Origin: Protula sp. h YS-2021
Taxonomy: Eukaryota; Annelida; Polychaeta; Sabellida; Serpulidae
Assembly: GCA_949752745.1 (NCBI GenBank)
Contig: OX457032.1
Location: forward strand, 11,171,543 to 11,235,542
Length of the DNA stretch: 64,000 nucleotides
Direction of reading: 5' to 3'
Positions 60,831-64,000 of this stretch are shown here, piece after piece (within the stretch, counting starts at the first letter, position 1; each line of letters opens with the position of its first letter). The position numbers were made by a program, and so were the translations under genes. The notes beneath the pieces were generated by a model. The model ran no database searches. It saw nothing but the letters and a program-made list of their open reading frames with translations, and was not told the DNA's origin.

Positions 60831-62650
60831 CGTTTGAACAGTAATTGTGGGCTAAAGGTTTACTAGGTAGACTTGACAATAAAAACTGTATTGTACTCAT
60901 TCTATGAGTACTTCGAAGGAAATGCGGACTGGTGGATGCTAGCTGTGAGCTCAGGGTTCCATATCTCTGTAAAATTTTTGTGCAAATACTTCCATTCGAT
61001 TCATTCTGTTATATTCGATTTTTGCATTATTTACTTTCCTTTGGTTTACATAATTATTGCCCCAAGTGCTGCAAGTAAGTGACAAGTAAATGGCCACTTT
61101 ATTAAAATCAACACTGATCTTCCAAATAACAAAATATAAACGATTAGTCTGTAGGAGTATCGATTCATCATTAAAGATATTTCGTGTTTCATTTTAGTTT
61201 CTTTAACGGAAATAAACAAAATATAACTAACCCAGTCTCTTGTGTGCCCTTAATTGTTATTATATCGCCCCACTAAAGACATAACGAATGTGAATAAAAA
61301 TATGGATTTTACTTTCCACAATAAAAACTAGACCTGGTAGTTATTTGCAGCAAGCGAATATCAGTAGTCCAAATTATTATGCAATATCCTACTGCAATAT
61401 TTGACAAACTAAAACGTACCTCATGAAATCAACAGAATACTATGTGCTCTGAATATTTTACAAGCGGAAATGAAATTCCAGTTAAATGGTCATTAGGCTT
61501 TTTAGAAGACACTCATTGTATCCATGACGAACAAACGCACATTACTGAAATAACACAAGTGGCCAAATACAATACAAAGTACACGATCCCCATGACCTAT
61601 CACTATTATAACCTAAAGACACAACGTCATGCCGTAGTTAAGCGAGTGAAAGATGAAATCTCTTTCGTCTCTTTAGATATTGTACATAATTCAATGGTTG
61701 CCAAAATAAGGTAAGCAGAATTACAAGCTTGATTACAGATTGTAAAAGTTTATCAAATACGCACCTTTCCATTGTGACGTATAGAAGAGCACGTGGTTCC
61801 CATCTGATGCCATTTATATGACATTTAATTAAATTTCTGTTCACTTTAAGCAATTAACTCGTGTTATTTCATGTTGCCTGCAAGCAAATAAAATAACTGT
61901 GAAAAATTTTACTTACATGGGCTGGTGCAAAATCGTACTTGAGCAAAATATATCTTCTTTGAAAACATGAAAACATGTAATAAACTTTAATGAAAAAAAC
62001 AAAAACTTTGAAAACATACAACAAACAAATTGTTTTGAATTAAGAAATCTACTTTAAAACACACGAATTTATCTGTAAATCATTCGTCTTCCATATGCTT
62101 GAATATATGCATGTATCTATTAAACCCACAGAAGTATCTGCCAGTACTTTATAGGGCAATAGTTTCATGTGTTAAGAAAGGGCTTATCTGTTGTCCATAA
62201 CCATTTATGAATGCATGTCATTTTAGCATTTAGCGCTAAGTTTTGATGTCAGTTTCTGATTACTGATATCAAGAATTATTCTAAGAGTTCACGACTACAT
62301 TTAAATATATCAAAAATATAATTACACATAGCAAAACTTATTTCTTGATAAGAAAAAATGAATTTTTGAGATTAGAAATTCAATCTGTGAGATTAAAAAT
62401 TAATTCCTGATACCAATAATTGCCTAGTAAATGTGAAAATGGTATTCAATATATATGTATGTATGTGTACGTATGTTCGTCAGACAACCTATGAAAGTGT
62501 TCAGCCTCCTTTAGGTTTTAACGGAATGTTTAGATATCACCGTCCAAGGTTCCACTATCTGTTACCTACCGAGCTATTACGCTTTTTGGCGATTCGTCAA
62601 ACATTTAGCAATGGCACACCTATAAAGTTAAAATTTTACTTTTTCAAGTT
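60831..62650 (+). pseudogene. Copy D of lectin-gene 3' end plus downstream flank
   Basis: 60831-60990 aligns with the last lectin exon: acceptor CATGGCAG, then GTGGGCTAAAGGTTTAC, then GCGGACTGGTGGATGCTAGC, matching ATGGACTGGTGGATGCTAGT of the intact exon. It has an early TAA, so it is dead. The flank follows in full: ACTTTATTA, CCAGTCTCTTGTGTGCCC (61232), TATTATGCAATATCC (61375), AAGTGGCCAAATACAATAC (61556), CTATCACTATTATAA (61598), CAATTAACTCGTG (61850) and CAGACAACCTATGAAAGTG (62482). Its 3' part (62215-62460) includes a GATATC-type repeat. Open frames at 61442-61714 and 62433-62843 lie in this non-coding copy and are not genes. Confidence 0.78.
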
Positions 62651-62869
62651 ACATAAACCGATATTGGGCATTACATACAAGTCCTTTATTCAAATCACTC
62701 AAGATTTATGCTTAATATATCAGTTCTACAGTTGCTCTTTTAACCATCCATTCACATTGCTTGGCCAAAGGCCATCAGAAAACACTTTTAAGGGCGAATT
62801 TTGCTTGAGGAGTGTCCTTAAGAGCGAAAGGCGTTTTGCTTAAGAACGTAAGGCAAAAAAGTGTGCGAT

Positions 62870-63075
62870 TAGCACCTTCTACAAGTAAACGCAAAGGTTT
62901 CTCTATTATGTGCACAACTGCGCACACCATGCACATTGTAACAAGGATTTTCCATCTAATGCAATGCAGAGATGATGGGTTCTTCTTGTTGTACAATAAT
63001 AATGTAATTATGTAGTAAAATAAAAATCTAAGTCTCATGACAGGATGGCATAAGTGAAAAAAGCAAAAATAGTAC
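62870..63075 (+). repeat. Second copy of the 58560-58770 segment
   Basis: Same ordered phrases as the copy at 58560, downstream of copy D. Confidence 0.75.
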
Positions 63076-64000
63076 TTTTTTAAAATAGTCTAGCTTAAAC
63101 AAATAGATGATTGCTAATCGACCATCAAATTTCGAGATCCCCTAAGAATATTAAAACAATATCCCGGGAAAAGGGGTCTTTATTGTTCATTTCATGCCCA
63201 CGAGATAAGGGTCCACTGCCTTAGTTCGCTTTTGACATTTGACTTTAGTATTGAGAATAGACCTTCACCGCCGTTTTCGTTTGTCTTCATTATCAGTCTC
63301 CTATTAAAATTTGGCACTTAAAAGGAATACTAATGATGCTCTATTTAGTTTTTCTTATTTAATTACTATTAAATGATTGATGTTACTGTGTATTTTTATC
63401 ACAAAGTAAATTTTTAGCGAACCCTAGAAGAGATCCACCAATGTAACATTTTACCTATGAATGTCATAATTTGTGAAATGTGTTACACAATGGCAAGTGA
63501 AACGCTCTCCAACACTCCAATCTTAAAGCTTATTTTGGTTATTCGGCCAAGTCAAATGATCTTCAGAACTCGAATCTTATTTCGGTTGTTCCTGCATTAT
63601 AAAATTGAATCGAACAAAATATGGGGTAACGGTGTAACTATGAATAGAAAAATACCGCATGCCTCTCTCTTTCTAAATTGCTAGATGTTATCTTAATCGC
63701 AGAAAATGTTGCCTGAAATTTTAAAAAGGTTTCTGTCACGAATAGAAAAATGCTGTTTTTTCTACCAAATCGTAAAATATAAGAGGTTTTATAATAAATC
63801 GTAGTCTTACAAAACATCATTTTGGTTTCGTTGTTGATTTACTACTGGCGTTCAAAAAAATAATTTATTTAATTTTTGTTAACTTATCGAGTTTAAAAGA
63901 GATTGTGAAAATTTTCGTACATGAATTTTTATTGTGTATTCACACTATCTGTCTCTCTTAAAGACTTCTTTGTTATTGATTTGATTGATTTGGGAAATTT
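63076..64000. other. No gene identified
   Basis: AT-rich. Short open frames at 63457-63684 (plus) and 63638-63820 (minus) have no splice context or domain. Confidence 0.45.

Noticed and set aside
61442..61714. 90-codon frame containing TYKSFIQ-like and HYYN motifs in lectin-flank copy D
   Set aside because: The equivalent positions in copies A and B are interrupted by stops, so the frame is not conserved.
62433..62843. 136-codon frame
   Set aside because: Lies across the non-coding flank copy D and a repeat; no domain, no splice signals, not conserved in copies A-C.

Overview
This is AT-rich invertebrate genomic DNA. The coding exons are short and separated by GT-AG introns, and minisatellites and broken transposons are dense. 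Reading exon by exon and matching splice phases gives four apparently intact genes. All four belong to families expanded in invertebrate innate immunity: two C1q-domain membrane proteins, an ankyrin-death-domain protein, and a secreted discoidin/C-type-lectin protein. C1q, NHL/TRIM-like, F5/8-lectin, DIRS, BEL/Pao and Ginger-like families together suggest a marine or freshwater invertebrate, perhaps a bivalve or another lophotrochozoan. A cnidarian cannot be excluded from the sequence alone.

Layout. 1-3200: decayed DIRS-type tyrosine-recombinase retrotransposon. 4560-6440: 28-bp minisatellite with higher-order structure. 7100-7950: short tandem duplications. 8920-9805: foldback-like element whose inverted arms are built of short subrepeats. 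10138-16089 (+): C1q gene 1; its long intron opens with a splice-donor-like minisatellite that is split by a 2.7-kb Ginger-like DNA transposon. 16180-16610: 9-bp minisatellite. 16780-18610: diverged direct repeats around TGACC-rich DNA. 19465-20345: repeat rich in GATATC and ATCAAAA. 22144-24985 (-): disabled coiled-coil/NHL (TRIM-like) gene. 27398-30675 (+): C1q gene 2. 32870-35138 (-): complete six-exon ankyrin-repeat death-domain gene. 37690-43000: relics of an F5/8-lectin gene. 44929-50409 (+): complete eight-exon gene for a secreted protein with a signal peptide, four discoidin domains and one C-type lectin domain. 50410-63080: repeated copies of the 3' end and downstream flank of that gene, interrupted by BEL/Pao fragments, a possible small secreted-peptide gene with a TATA box, and a tRNA-derived repeat.

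Working together: the two C1q proteins lack collagen and signal peptides and are predicted type II membrane proteins, the topology of TNF ligands. The discoidin-lectin protein is secreted and probably binds glycans or cell surfaces. The ankyrin-death protein is cytoplasmic and could be a signalling adaptor. A functional link is inference from neighbourhood and family only.
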